From Pseudomonas wadenswilerensis (GTDB lineage Bacteria > Pseudomonadota > Gammaproteobacteria > Pseudomonadales > Pseudomonadaceae): 64,000 bases of DNA. Under the pieces are notes generated by a model. The model ran no database searches. It was not told the DNA's origin and saw nothing but the letters and a program-made list of their open reading frames with translations. Positions 1 to 7,483 of this stretch are shown one piece after another (position 1 is the stretch's first letter; the number at the start of each line of letters is the position of its first letter). The stretch lies in assembly GCF_900497695.1 (NCBI RefSeq), contig NZ_UIDD01000012.1, forward strand, positions 126,501 to 190,500, in the 5' to 3' direction. Position numbers and translations under genes: made by a program.

Positions 1-1147
1 CCGGCGCCACCGTCAGCACGAACGCGGCGATCACCACGCCGACGGTCGAGCCCATGCCGCCGAGCACGACAATGGCGAGGATCAGCGCCGACTCGAAAAA
101 GGTGAACGACGACGGGTTGACGAAACCCTGGTAACTGGCAAAGAACACCCCGGCAAGGCCGGCGGTGGAGGCGCCGAGGGTGAAGGCCGAGAGTTTCACC
201 AACACATGATTCAAGCCCATGGAGCGGCAGGCGATCTCATCTTCGCGCAACGCTTCCCAGGCGCGGCCGACCGGCATGCGGGTCAGCCGGTGCTTGATGT
301 ACAGCACCGCCAGCACCACCAGGAACAGCACGATGTAGATGAACAGGAATTTCACATTGGGGTTGTAGGCGATGCCGAAAAACTCATGGAAAGGCACCCC
401 GCCGTCCTTGGCCCGGCGGCCAAACTCCAGGCCCATGAACGTTGGCGACGGCACCGGCATGCCATTGGGGCCACCGGTAAACGACAACCAGTTGTTCAGT
501 ATCAGCCGGATGATTTCGCCAAAGCCCAGGGTGACGATGGCCAGGTAGTCGCCATGCATCCTCAGCACCGGAAAGCCCAATATGCACCCGGCCAGCGCCG
601 CCGCGATCGCCGCCAGTGGCAACACAGTCCAGAAGCCCAGGCCCAGGTACTGGTAACCCAGGGCCAGGCCATAGGCGCCGATGGCGTAGAAGGCCACGTA
701 GCCCAGGTCGAGCAGGCCGGCAAGGCCCACCACGATGTTCAGGCCCAGGCCCAGCAGCACGTAGATCAGGCCGAGGATGACCACGGTCAGCAGGTACTTG
801 TTGGCGAAGAACGGAAAGACGATGGCAATCACGATCAGTGCCGGGATGATCCAGCGCAGCCGCGATTTGTAGTCTGGCGCCAGCACGTGCACGCCGGAGC
901 CGCTGCCCTCGAAGCCCTGGAGGATCGACTGGCCCTTGGGTGTCTGCAGGAACAAGCTGAGCAAGAAACGCCCGGCCATGACCCCGGCCACCAGCCAGGC
1001 AACGCGGGTGGGTTCAAGGTTGAAGCTGTAGCCGTCGAGCACCACGCCGACGATGGGCCCGAATACGATCAGGGAAATCAGCCCGGCGAGAATCGCATCG
1101 ATCAGGCTGCGCTTGATATCGAATGTAGTTGTATTGGCAGCAGACAT
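1..1147 (-). CDS. livM: Branched-chain amino acid ABC transporter permease LivM (3' end off window)
   Basis: Inner-membrane permease subunit that pairs with LivH for uptake of Leu/Ile/Val. The reverse strand reads from ATG at 1147 (MSAANTTTFDIKRSLIDA) without a stop to base 1, so at least 382 residues are present and the C-terminus lies outside. A long hydrophobic run in the middle (LLGLGLNIVVGLAGLLDLGY) and the later EDEIACRSMGLN segment are hallmarks of LivM permeases. The start lies 2 nt after the livH stop, so the two are one transcript. The ATPases livG and livF would be expected next, beyond the edge. Confidence 0.95.
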   Translation of the reverse strand, partial: MSAANTTTFDIKRSLIDAILAGLISLIVFGPIVGVVLDGYSFNLEPTRVAWLVAGVMAGRFLLSLFLQTPKGQSILQGFEGSGSGVHVLAPDYKSRLRWIIPALIVIAIVFPFFANKYLLTVVILGLIYVLLGLGLNIVVGLAGLLDLGYVAFYAIGAYGLALGYQYLGLGFWTVLPLAAIAAALAGCILGFPVLRMHGDYLAIVTLGFGEIIRLILNNWLSFTGGPNGMPVPSPTFMGLEFGRRAKDGGVPFHEFFGIAYNPNVKFLFIYIVLFLVVLAVLYIKHRLTRMPVGRAWEALREDEIACRSMGLNHVLVKLSAFTLGASTAGLAGVFFASYQGFVNPSSFTFFESALILAIVVLGGMGSTVGVVIAAFVLTVAP

Positions 1148-1149
1148 AC

Positions 1150-2064
1150 TTACACCTTCGCCACGAGTGGGCGACCCAGCAGGCCTTGGGGACGGAAGAT
1201 CAGAATCAGCACCAGCAGCGAGAAGCTGAACACGTCCTTGTAGTCGGAGTTGATCAGCCCGGAGAACAACGACTCGGAAATCCCGAGGATGATCCCGCCG
1301 AGCATGGCGCCCGGTAATGAGCCGATGCCACCGAGGACCGCAGCGGTGAAGGCCTTGATGCCGATGATGAAGCCGGCATAGAAGTCGAAGGTGCCATAGT
1401 TCATGGTGATCAGCACGCCGGCCAGGGCCGCCATGACTGCACCGATGACAAACACATAGGAGATCACCCGGTCAGTGTTGATACCGAGGATCGAGGCCAT
1501 CTTGCGATCCTGCTGGGTGGCCCGGCACATGCGCCCGAGCTTGGTGAACTTGATGATGTAGGTGAGTGCGGCCATGCCGACGAAGGCTGCCACCAGGATG
1601 AAGATCTTGGTGTAGGTCAGTTGGACGAATCCGGTGCCCACCTCGACGCGCCAGGCGCCTTCGAGCAGGGTCGGTACGCCTTGCTGGCGTGCGCCCTGGC
1701 TGATCTGCGCGTAGTTCTGCAGGATCAGCGAGATGCCGATGGCACTGATCAGCGGCGCCAGGCGGGTGGAGTTACGCAGGGGTTTGTAGGCGATGCGTTC
1801 GATGGTCCAGCCGTAGACACCGGTGACCACCACCGTGAAGATCAGCGTCCCGAGCATCAGCAAGGGGAAGGATTCGATACCGAAATACGCCAGCAATGCC
1901 AGGCTGATTGCCGCGAGATACGCGGAAATCATATACACCTCGCCGTGCGCGAAGTTGATCATGCCGATAATGCCATAGACCATTGTGTAGCCGATGGCGA
2001 TCAGGCCATAGACAGACCCGAGGGTCAGCCCGTTGACCAGTTGCTGCAGGAAAATACCATCCAT
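1150..2064 (-). CDS. livH: Branched-chain amino acid ABC transporter permease LivH
   Basis: A 304-residue inner-membrane permease, the expected LivH length. The N-terminus (NGLTLGSVYGLIAIGYTM) and the MINFAHGE motif at about residues 36-43 are diagnostic of LivH. The C-terminal half carries the GGIGSLPGAMLGG coupling-loop region. It lies 160 nt downstream of livJ and 2 nt upstream of livM. No strong Shine-Dalgarno is seen; the only purine-rich stretch before the ATG sits in a small hairpin at 2070-2089. Confidence 0.95.
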   Translation of the reverse strand: MDGIFLQQLVNGLTLGSVYGLIAIGYTMVYGIIGMINFAHGEVYMISAYLAAISLALLAYFGIESFPLLMLGTLIFTVVVTGVYGWTIERIAYKPLRNSTRLAPLISAIGISLILQNYAQISQGARQQGVPTLLEGAWRVEVGTGFVQLTYTKIFILVAAFVGMAALTYIIKFTKLGRMCRATQQDRKMASILGINTDRVISYVFVIGAVMAALAGVLITMNYGTFDFYAGFIIGIKAFTAAVLGGIGSLPGAMLGGIILGISESLFSGLINSDYKDVFSFSLLVLILIFRPQGLLGRPLVAKV

Positions 2065-2069
2065 AACGC

Positions 2070-2089
2070 AATCTCACGTATTTGAGATT
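2070..2089 (-). promoter_or_regulatory. Hairpin immediately upstream of livH start
   Basis: AATCTCA and TGAGATT are exact inverted repeats separated by 6 nt. In the transcript the right arm ends 5 nt before the livH ATG and holds the only GAGAT-like ribosome-binding sequence. The hairpin could therefore modulate livH translation. This is inference from position only. Confidence 0.4.
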
Positions 2090-2185
2090 GCACAAGCGCC
2101 GACTACGGTGAGCCCCGGATGAAGCGGCCCTCGCAGCGCAGGGTTGTGCAGATCTACGAGAAAAGACAGGTACGGCGCAAAACCG

Positions 2186-2220
2186 GGTAGCGACCCGGGC
2201 ACAAGCCCGGGTCGCCTACC
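2186..2220 (-). terminator. Strong stem-loop in the livJ-livH intergenic region
   Basis: GCGACCCGGG-like arms pair across a CACAAG loop, extended by GGTAG/CTACC with one bulged base. It starts 5 nt beyond the livJ stop and is followed on the minus strand by only four Ts. It looks like an attenuator or 3'-end stabiliser that would make livJ transcripts more abundant than livHM, a usual pattern for binding-protein genes. It may not terminate fully. Confidence 0.55.
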
Positions 2221-2224
2221 GTTG

Positions 2225-3361
2225 TTATTTTTGTTTTTCCAGTTGGTGATACTTGCCGTCCTTGTCCCACTGGTAGACCACGTAGTCGGAGACCGTCAGG
2301 TCGCCCTTGGTGTCCCACTTCTTCTCGCCCATCACGGTTTGCACCGGATTGGCCTTGAGCCACTTGGCAGCGTCTTCGCCCTTGTTCGACTTGGCGCCGT
2401 TGAACGCTGCAGCCAGGGCCTGGACCGAGGCGTAGGCGTACAGGGTGTAGCCTTCTGGCTCGGTACCGCCTTTGCGGAACTCCTCGACCACGGCCTTGCT
2501 GTCTGGCAGCAGGCGCGGGTCGGCGCCGAAGGTCATGTACACGCCATCGACGTACTGTGGGCCACCAGCGGTGGAGACCAGTTCGTCGGTTACGATGCCG
2601 TCATCGGACATGAACTTGACGTCTTTCAGACCCGCCTCACGTAGTTGCCGCACCAGAGGACCCGCTTCCGGATGCAGGCCACCGAAGTAGACGACATCGG
2701 CACCAGCGCCGCGAATCTTGGTGACCACGGCACTGAAGTCTTTCTCGCCCCGGGTCAGGCCTTCGTAAAGAACGGGTTTCACGCCACGCTTCTCAAGCTG
2801 GGCCTTGGTGGCATCCGCCAGGCCCTGGCCGTAAGTGTCCTTGTCATGCAGGACCACGACCTTCTTGCCTTTGAGCACGTCGACGATGTAGTCGCCGGCG
2901 ACGATACCCTGCTGATCGTCACGCCCGCACATGCGGAACATGCCGGTCAGGCCGCGTTCGGTAACTGCCGGGTTGGTCGAACCCGGGGTGATTGCGATGA
3001 CACCGGCCTCGTCATACACCTCAGAGGCCGGAATGGTGTTGGACGAGCAGAAGTGCCCGACCACACCGATGACCTTGTCCTGGTCAACCAGGCGGTTGGC
3101 CACGGCCACGGCCTGTTTCGGCTCGCAGGCGTCGTCACCCTTGACCAGCACGATCTTCTCGCCGTTGACCCCGCCCGCGGCATTGACCTTGTCGGCTGCC
3201 GCCTGTGCACCTTTCATGTACTGCTCGCCAAACGCTGCGTTGGCACCGGTCATCGGGCCTGCTACGCCGATCTTGATGTCGGCCTGAACATACGAAGAAA
3301 TGCCCAGCGCCGTAGCCACGGCGAGGGCCAGAAAGCCTTTCTTGTAAAACGTCTGCGACAT
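2225..3361 (-). CDS. livJ: Periplasmic branched-chain amino acid-binding protein LivJ/BraC
   Basis: A 378-residue periplasmic solute-binding protein delivering Leu/Ile/Val to LivHM. A Sec signal peptide (MSQTFYKKGFLALAVATALG, cut near YVQA/DIKIG) precedes the IGVAGPMTGANAAFGEQ motif of the family. An upstream extension is open to 3640, but AGGAG lies 9 nt before the ATG at 3361 and the signal peptide starts there, which settles the start. A sigma-54 type promoter sits about 60 nt upstream (3420-3435). It is the first gene of the liv operon. Confidence 0.95.
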   Translation of the reverse strand: MSQTFYKKGFLALAVATALGISSYVQADIKIGVAGPMTGANAAFGEQYMKGAQAAADKVNAAGGVNGEKIVLVKGDDACEPKQAVAVANRLVDQDKVIGVVGHFCSSNTIPASEVYDEAGVIAITPGSTNPAVTERGLTGMFRMCGRDDQQGIVAGDYIVDVLKGKKVVVLHDKDTYGQGLADATKAQLEKRGVKPVLYEGLTRGEKDFSAVVTKIRGAGADVVYFGGLHPEAGPLVRQLREAGLKDVKFMSDDGIVTDELVSTAGGPQYVDGVYMTFGADPRLLPDSKAVVEEFRKGGTEPEGYTLYAYASVQALAAAFNGAKSNKGEDAAKWLKANPVQTVMGEKKWDTKGDLTVSDYVVYQWDKDGKYHQLEKQK

Positions 3362-3419
3362 GAGGTGGTGCTCCTGGAGTTTTTTTTGGTTGGCACTACA
3401 ACTTTCAGCAATTGCTCTG

Positions 3420-3435
3420 AGCAAGGGCCGTGCCA
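3420..3435 (-). promoter_or_regulatory. Sigma-54 (RpoN) promoter of livJ
   Basis: On the minus strand TGGCACGGCCCTTGCT matches the sigma-54 -24/-12 consensus TGGCACG-N4-TTGCW at every specified base. Transcription would start near 3409, giving a leader of about 48 nt before the livJ ATG. This predicts control by an RpoN-dependent enhancer-binding protein, probably responding to nitrogen or amino acids. Confidence 0.85.
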
Positions 3436-3592
3436 TTGGTTTTTTATTCTGGAAAAACTCGTGAACAAGTTGCGCAGCAAGGATTCGCGGCCTTTTTTTA
3501 CTGGTCGTGCAACCGTCTGCCTTACGGAAAGCGCCACCCGCCCCGACAAAAAAGAGCAACCACGAAGTGCCATCATTGCAACCCTGGGTTTT

Positions 3593-3629
3593 GGTTACGT
3601 GCAACCAGCCTGTAACAGGATGCGTAACC
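3593..3629. promoter_or_regulatory. Inverted repeat, candidate upstream activator site for livJ
   Basis: GGTTACG and CGTAACC are exact inverted repeats with a 23-nt spacer. They lie about 170-205 nt upstream of the sigma-54 -12 element, the usual distance for an enhancer-binding protein site. The cognate regulator is unknown; the arms do not match the NtrC consensus. Confidence 0.35.
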
Positions 3630-3831
3630 GAACTGCACATCCTTGGTGCGCGACTGCTACAGCGGGCACCATTACAGGCTAGTCGCTGACCGCTAAAAGC
3701 GCCGCTACCTGTAGCCTGCTACCGAATTACCCCTGCCCCGGCCTGCCCTCATGGCGACAAAGGCTGGCACAATGCGCAAGTCTGTGCGTCATCACTGGCG
3801 GTGATGGCGTGCGCCCCCTTTGGAGCCCCCT

Positions 3832-5034
3832 ATGAGCGAGAGTGCATTTGCCGATCGCATCGTGCAGAACCTGCTCGACACCGATTTCTACAAGCTGACC
3901 ATGATGCAGGCCGTGCTGCACAACTACCCCAACGTCGACGTCGAGTGGGAATTCCGCTGCCGCAACGGTGAAGACCTGCGCCCTTATCTGGCGCAGATCC
4001 GCGAACAGATCGAGCAGCTGTGCGAACTGAGCCTGGGTAATGGCCAGCTGGGCTTCCTTGAACAGATCAGCTTCATGAAGCCGGACTTCCTGCGCTTTCT
4101 CGGGCTGTTTCGCTTCAACCTGCGCTACCTGCAACTGGGGGTCGAGAACGATCAGCTGTACCTGCGCCTGCGCGGGCCCTGGCTGCACGTGATCCTGTTT
4201 GAAGTGCCATTGCTGGCGATCATCAGCGAAGTGCGCAACCGCCATCGTCATCCCCAGGCAAAACTGAGCGATGCCCGCGACCAGTTGTATCGCAAGTTCG
4301 ACTGGCTCAAGGCCAATGCCAGCAGCGAGGAACTGGCCGAGCTGCAGGTGGCCGACTTCGGCACCCGCCGACGCTTCTCCTACAAGGTTCAGGAAGAAGT
4401 GGTACGGGTACTCAAGGATGATTTCCCGGCGCGCTTCGTCGGCACCAGCAACGTGCACCTGGCACGGAAACTGGATATCAAGCCGCTGGGGACCATGGCC
4501 CATGAATGGATCATGGCCCACCAGCAACTGGGGCCGCGGCTGATCGACAGCCAGATCGCCGCGCTCGACTGCTGGGTGCGCGAATACCGCGGACTGCTTG
4601 GCATCGCCCTGACCGATTGCATCACCATGGATGCCTTCCTGACCGATTTCGACCTGTACTTCGCCAAACTGTTCGATGGCCTGCGCCATGACTCGGGCGA
4701 CCCGGTGCAATGGGCGGAAAAGGCCATCGCCCACTACCGCAAGCTGGGAATCGACCCGATGACCAAGACCCTGGTGTTCTCCGACGGCCTGAACCTGACC
4801 AAGTCGCTGGAGATCTTCCGTGCCCTGCGCGGGCGGATCAACGTCAGCTTCGGCATCGGCACCAACCTCACCTGCGACCTGCCCGGGGTGGCGCCGATGA
4901 GCATCGTGCTTAAAATGACCGACTGTAACGGCCAGCCCGTCGCCAAGATTTCCGATGAGGCGGCCAAGACCCAATGCCGCGACGAAAACTTCGTCGCCTA
5001 CCTGCGCCACGTCTTCAAAGTGTCCAAGGAGTAA
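3832..5034 (+). CDS. pncB: Nicotinate phosphoribosyltransferase
   Basis: Cytosolic NAD-salvage enzyme making nicotinate mononucleotide from nicotinate and PRPP with ATP. The 400-residue length is normal. LLDTDFYKLTM near the N-terminus, GTMAHEW (His224, the position phosphorylated in this family) and FGIGTNLTCD are clear family motifs. TTG at 3820 is also in frame, but GGAG lies 7 nt before the ATG at 3832 (MSESAFADRIV), so that start is used. nadE begins 3 nt after its stop. Confidence 0.96.
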   Translation: MSESAFADRIVQNLLDTDFYKLTMMQAVLHNYPNVDVEWEFRCRNGEDLRPYLAQIREQIEQLCELSLGNGQLGFLEQISFMKPDFLRFLGLFRFNLRYLQLGVENDQLYLRLRGPWLHVILFEVPLLAIISEVRNRHRHPQAKLSDARDQLYRKFDWLKANASSEELAELQVADFGTRRRFSYKVQEEVVRVLKDDFPARFVGTSNVHLARKLDIKPLGTMAHEWIMAHQQLGPRLIDSQIAALDCWVREYRGLLGIALTDCITMDAFLTDFDLYFAKLFDGLRHDSGDPVQWAEKAIAHYRKLGIDPMTKTLVFSDGLNLTKSLEIFRALRGRINVSFGIGTNLTCDLPGVAPMSIVLKMTDCNGQPVAKISDEAAKTQCRDENFVAYLRHVFKVSKE

Positions 5035-5037
5035 TTC

Positions 5038-5865
5038 ATGCAAGCCGTCCAGCGAGAGATTGCCCAAGCGCTCAAGGTCCAGCCGCCGTTCGCCGACAGC
5101 GCCGCGCTCGAAGCCGAAGTGACCCGGCGCGTGGCCTTCATCAAGACCTGCCTGAACAACGCACGGCTAAAGACCCTGGTGCTGGGCATCAGTGGCGGCG
5201 TCGACTCGCTGACCGCCGCGCTGATGGCACAACGGGCGATCAATGAATTGCGCAGCGAGAGCGGTGACGCGCAGTACCGCTTCATTGCCGTGCGCCTGCC
5301 CTATCAGGTGCAGCACGACGAACACGACGCCCAGGCCTGCCTGGAGGTGATCAAGGCCGACGAGGTGCACACCGTCGACATCGCCCCAGCCGTGCGCGCC
5401 CTGGCAGCCGAGGTCAAGGCCCTGGAGAACGGCTCGCCGGCGATGGTCGACTTCGTCGTCGGCAACACCAAGGCGCGCATGCGCATGGTTGCCCAGTACA
5501 CCATCGCCGGCGCCCGTCAGGGCCTGGTGATCGGCACCGACCATGCCGCCGAAGCGGTGATGGGTTTCTTTACCAAATTTGGTGATGGTTCCTGCGACCT
5601 GGCGCCGCTCAGTGGCCTGGTGAAGAACCAGGTACGGGCCATCGCCCGCAGCTTTGGCACGCCGGAATCACTGGTGGAGAAGGTCCCGACCGCAGACCTG
5701 GAAGACCTGGCGCCCGGCAAGCCGGACGAAGCGTCCCACGGCGTGACCTATGCGCAGATCGATGCGTTTTTGCATGGCGAGCCGGTGAGCCAGGAAGCCT
5801 TCGACATCATCAGTGCCACGTACCGCAAGACCCAGCACAAGCGCGAGATGCCATTCGCGCCTTGA
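5038..5865 (+). CDS. nadE: Ammonia-dependent NAD+ synthetase
   Basis: Final step of NAD synthesis: amidation of deamido-NAD+ with ammonia and ATP. The 275-residue protein has the PP-loop SGGVDS at residues 52-57 and the FFTKFGDG and DLEDL-type segments of NadE. It lacks the glutaminase domain of the long form, so it should use free ammonia. AAGGAG lies 7 nt before the ATG. It is cotranscribed with pncB, linking salvage of nicotinate to NAD. Confidence 0.96.
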   Translation: MQAVQREIAQALKVQPPFADSAALEAEVTRRVAFIKTCLNNARLKTLVLGISGGVDSLTAALMAQRAINELRSESGDAQYRFIAVRLPYQVQHDEHDAQACLEVIKADEVHTVDIAPAVRALAAEVKALENGSPAMVDFVVGNTKARMRMVAQYTIAGARQGLVIGTDHAAEAVMGFFTKFGDGSCDLAPLSGLVKNQVRAIARSFGTPESLVEKVPTADLEDLAPGKPDEASHGVTYAQIDAFLHGEPVSQEAFDIISATYRKTQHKREMPFAP

Positions 5866-5878
5866 GGCGCTGATTGAA

Positions 5879-5953
5879 TCGCCGGCAACGCCGGCTCCCA
5901 CGGTAATCGGTGTGGGAGCCGGCGTTGCCGGCGATGGGCTGCAAAGCAGCCCC
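5879..5953. repeat. Inverted REP pair between nadE and azu
   Basis: Two REP units (5879-5901 and 5912-5934) form a perfect 23-bp inverted repeat with a 10-nt loop. A small GGGCTG/CAGCCC hairpin follows at 5937-5953. The units show the Pseudomonas GCCGGCTCCCAC core. Sitting between convergent genes, the structure probably acts as a bidirectional terminator or mRNA stabiliser. Confidence 0.9.
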
Positions 5954-5960
5954 AGGGCAA

Positions 5961-6407
5961 TTACTTCAGGGTAATGGTGCCTTTCATCATCGAGATGTGG
6001 CCAGGGAACGAGCAGAAGAAGCCGTACTTCTCGTCCGCCTTGAGCTTGGACACGTCGATGGTCAGCGAATCCTTCTCGCCAGCGCCAATGATCTTGGTGT
6101 GGGCGATCACGCGCGCGTCGCCTTCTTTCAGGTAGCTCTTGTCGATGCCGGCAGCCAGGCCTTCGGTGGCGATCGGCTGCATGTCAGCTTCTTTGCTGAT
6201 GACCAGGTTGTGGCCCATGACGTTCTTCGGCAACGAACCGGAGTGGGTCAGCTCGACGGTGAAGGTCTTGCAGCTCTTGTCGATTTCCAGAGCCTTGGTG
6301 TTGAACGACATCTGGTCGGTGGAGTCGATCGTCGCCTTGCACTCAGCGGCAAATACCTGAGTGCTGGCGAGGGTCAGCAAGGATACTGCAACAACTTTGG
6401 CAAACAT
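5961..6407 (-). CDS. azu: Azurin, blue copper protein
   Basis: Periplasmic type-1 copper electron carrier. Residues 1-20 form a signal peptide cut at VFA/AECK, leaving a 128-residue mature protein, exactly the length of P. aeruginosa azurin. Aligned by eye, mature numbering gives Cu ligands His46 (MGHN), Cys112 and His117 (FFCSFPGH) and Met121, and the Cys3-Cys26 disulphide. The buried tryptophan of other azurins (position 48) is leucine here. A candidate Anr/FNR box lies 65 nt upstream. The protein is single-gene and convergent with nadE. Confidence 0.97.
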   Translation of the reverse strand: MFAKVVAVSLLTLASTQVFAAECKATIDSTDQMSFNTKALEIDKSCKTFTVELTHSGSLPKNVMGHNLVISKEADMQPIATEGLAAGIDKSYLKEGDARVIAHTKIIGAGEKDSLTIDVSKLKADEKYGFFCSFPGHISMMKGTITLK

Positions 6408-6471
6408 CGTGAATCTCCATGGCAGGGGTTTTTATCAGTTTGAAGACTGCCTGAAACCGCAAGGCCGGCCC

Positions 6472-6485
6472 ATGATGTGGGTCAA
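6472..6485 (-). promoter_or_regulatory. Candidate Anr/FNR box upstream of azu
   Basis: The minus strand reads TTGACCCACATCAT, 8 of 10 specified bases of TTGAT-N4-ATCAA. It is centred about 71 nt upstream of the azu ATG, so a start site near 6437 would place it at about -41.5, the usual class-II position. Oxygen control of azurin by Anr is established in P. aeruginosa; here it is inferred. Confidence 0.5.
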
Positions 6486-6604
6486 GCGCTGGCCGAAGAG
6501 CCAGGCAGTAAATTTGTTCTATGGATTGTATACAGGAAATCTAAGTGCCCATCATGCACCTTTGAGGGAGGATGAGACAACCTCTCATTTAGGAGTAAAT
6601 GATC

Positions 6605-6694
6605 ATGTCCTTTGGTACTTTCCTCAACGGCCTCCTGGCCGCCTACGCCTGCGGTGCTGCGGGCGCGTCGTGCGAGTTTGCCCGGCCAGAATGA
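6605..6694 (+). CDS. Possible 29-residue small protein
   Basis: ATG at 6605 is preceded by AGGAG with a 9-nt spacer and opens a 29-codon frame (starts MSFGTFLNGL, ends CEFARPE). It is rich in Ala/Gly/Leu with two cysteines, and its N-terminal half could be a short membrane helix. An in-frame ATG at 6599 is too close to the ribosome-binding site. It lies 67 nt upstream of the LOG gene on the same strand and may be its leader or an independent microprotein. I recognise no family. Confidence 0.4.
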   Translation: MSFGTFLNGLLAAYACGAAGASCEFARPE

Positions 6695-6761
6695 ATGCTG
6701 CGGGCTTGGAAGCGAGCGGCCAGCGCCTTACTCTGTGTGCGCTTGTAACCGGAGAGAAGCA

Positions 6762-7349
6762 ATGCCCGTACGTTCCGTTTGTGTGTTCTGTGGCGCCAGC
6801 ACCGGCGTCAACCCAGCCTACCGCGAGGCGGCCATCGCCCTCGGCCAGGCCATCGCCGCGCGCGGCCTGACCCTGGTCTACGGCGGTGGCGCCGTGGGCC
6901 TGATGGGTATCGTTGCCGATGCGGCCATGGCTGCGGGTGGCGAGGTGATCGGCATCATTCCCGAGGCGCTGAAAAACGCCGAGATTGGCCACACCGGCCT
7001 GACCCGCCTGGAAGTGGTCGACGGCATGCACGCGCGCAAAGCGCGCATGGCCGAGCTGAGCGACGCCTTCGTCGCCTTGCCAGGTGGCCTGGGCACCCTG
7101 GAAGAATTGTTCGAAGTCTGGACCTGGGGCCAGTTGGGCTACCACGCCAAGCCGCTGGGCCTGCTCGACGTCAACGGCTTCTACAGCAAGCTGGGCAGCT
7201 TCCTTGACCATGTGGTGGAAGAAGGCTTCGTGCGCCCGCAACACCGCGCCATGCTGCAACTGGCCGACTCACCGGCCGAGTTGCTCGACGCCATGGACAG
7301 CTTCGAAGCCCCCGTGCTACCCAAGTGGGTCGACAAGAAGCCTGATTGA
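6762..7349 (+). CDS. LOG-family phosphoribohydrolase (TIGR00730 type)
   Basis: A 195-residue cytosolic protein with the Rossmann-like LOG fold. It starts SVCVFCGAS, has VYGGGAVGLMG near residue 40, and carries the signature PGGLGTLEELFE (PGGxGTxxE), which contains the catalytic residues that hydrolyse nucleoside 5'-monophosphates to base plus ribose phosphate. Plant and bacterial relatives release cytokinins; in Pseudomonas a nucleotide-metabolism role is equally likely. An upstream in-frame extension to 6612 is rejected because GGAGAG precedes ATG 6762. Confidence 0.88.
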   Translation: MPVRSVCVFCGASTGVNPAYREAAIALGQAIAARGLTLVYGGGAVGLMGIVADAAMAAGGEVIGIIPEALKNAEIGHTGLTRLEVVDGMHARKARMAELSDAFVALPGGLGTLEELFEVWTWGQLGYHAKPLGLLDVNGFYSKLGSFLDHVVEEGFVRPQHRAMLQLADSPAELLDAMDSFEAPVLPKWVDKKPD

Positions 7350-7351
7350 CC

Positions 7352-7483
7352 CGGCCTCATCGCTGGCAAGCCAGCTCCCACACCGCGCAGATCCTGTGGG
7401 AGCGGGACTTGCCCGCGATCGAGCGCGAAGCGGTCGCTATCCAGGCGACATGGCTTCATCGCGGGTCAAGCCCGCTCCTGCAA
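7352..7483. repeat. Cluster of three REP-type units after the LOG gene
   Basis: CATCGCTGGCAAGCCAGCTC at about 7358 is one unit, an inverted unit (TGTGGGAGCGGGACTTGCCC) starts near 7395, and a third (CATCGCGGGTCAAGCCCGCTC) starts near 7457. The last unit overlaps the 3' end of the downstream minus-strand gene. The cluster separates two convergent genes. Confidence 0.8.

Larger units (their letters stand above)
3362..3831. other. 470-nt intergenic control region between livJ and pncB
   Basis: No convincing gene is seen here; open frames on both strands are chance extensions of livJ or short shadows. The region holds the livJ ribosome-binding site, the sigma-54 promoter, T/A-rich tracts around 3430-3500 and an inverted repeat at 3593-3629. 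The pncB promoter must lie in the right-hand part, but no good -35/-10 pair was recognised. Confidence 0.6.

Noticed and set aside
3648..3675. TGGTGC and GCACCA half-sites upstream of livJ as an NtrC site
   Set aside because: The arms face the opposite way and have the wrong spacing for NtrC.
3727..5067. A 446-codon minus-strand open frame over pncB
   Set aside because: Shadow frame of a GC-rich gene; the plus strand encodes clear pncB and nadE motifs.
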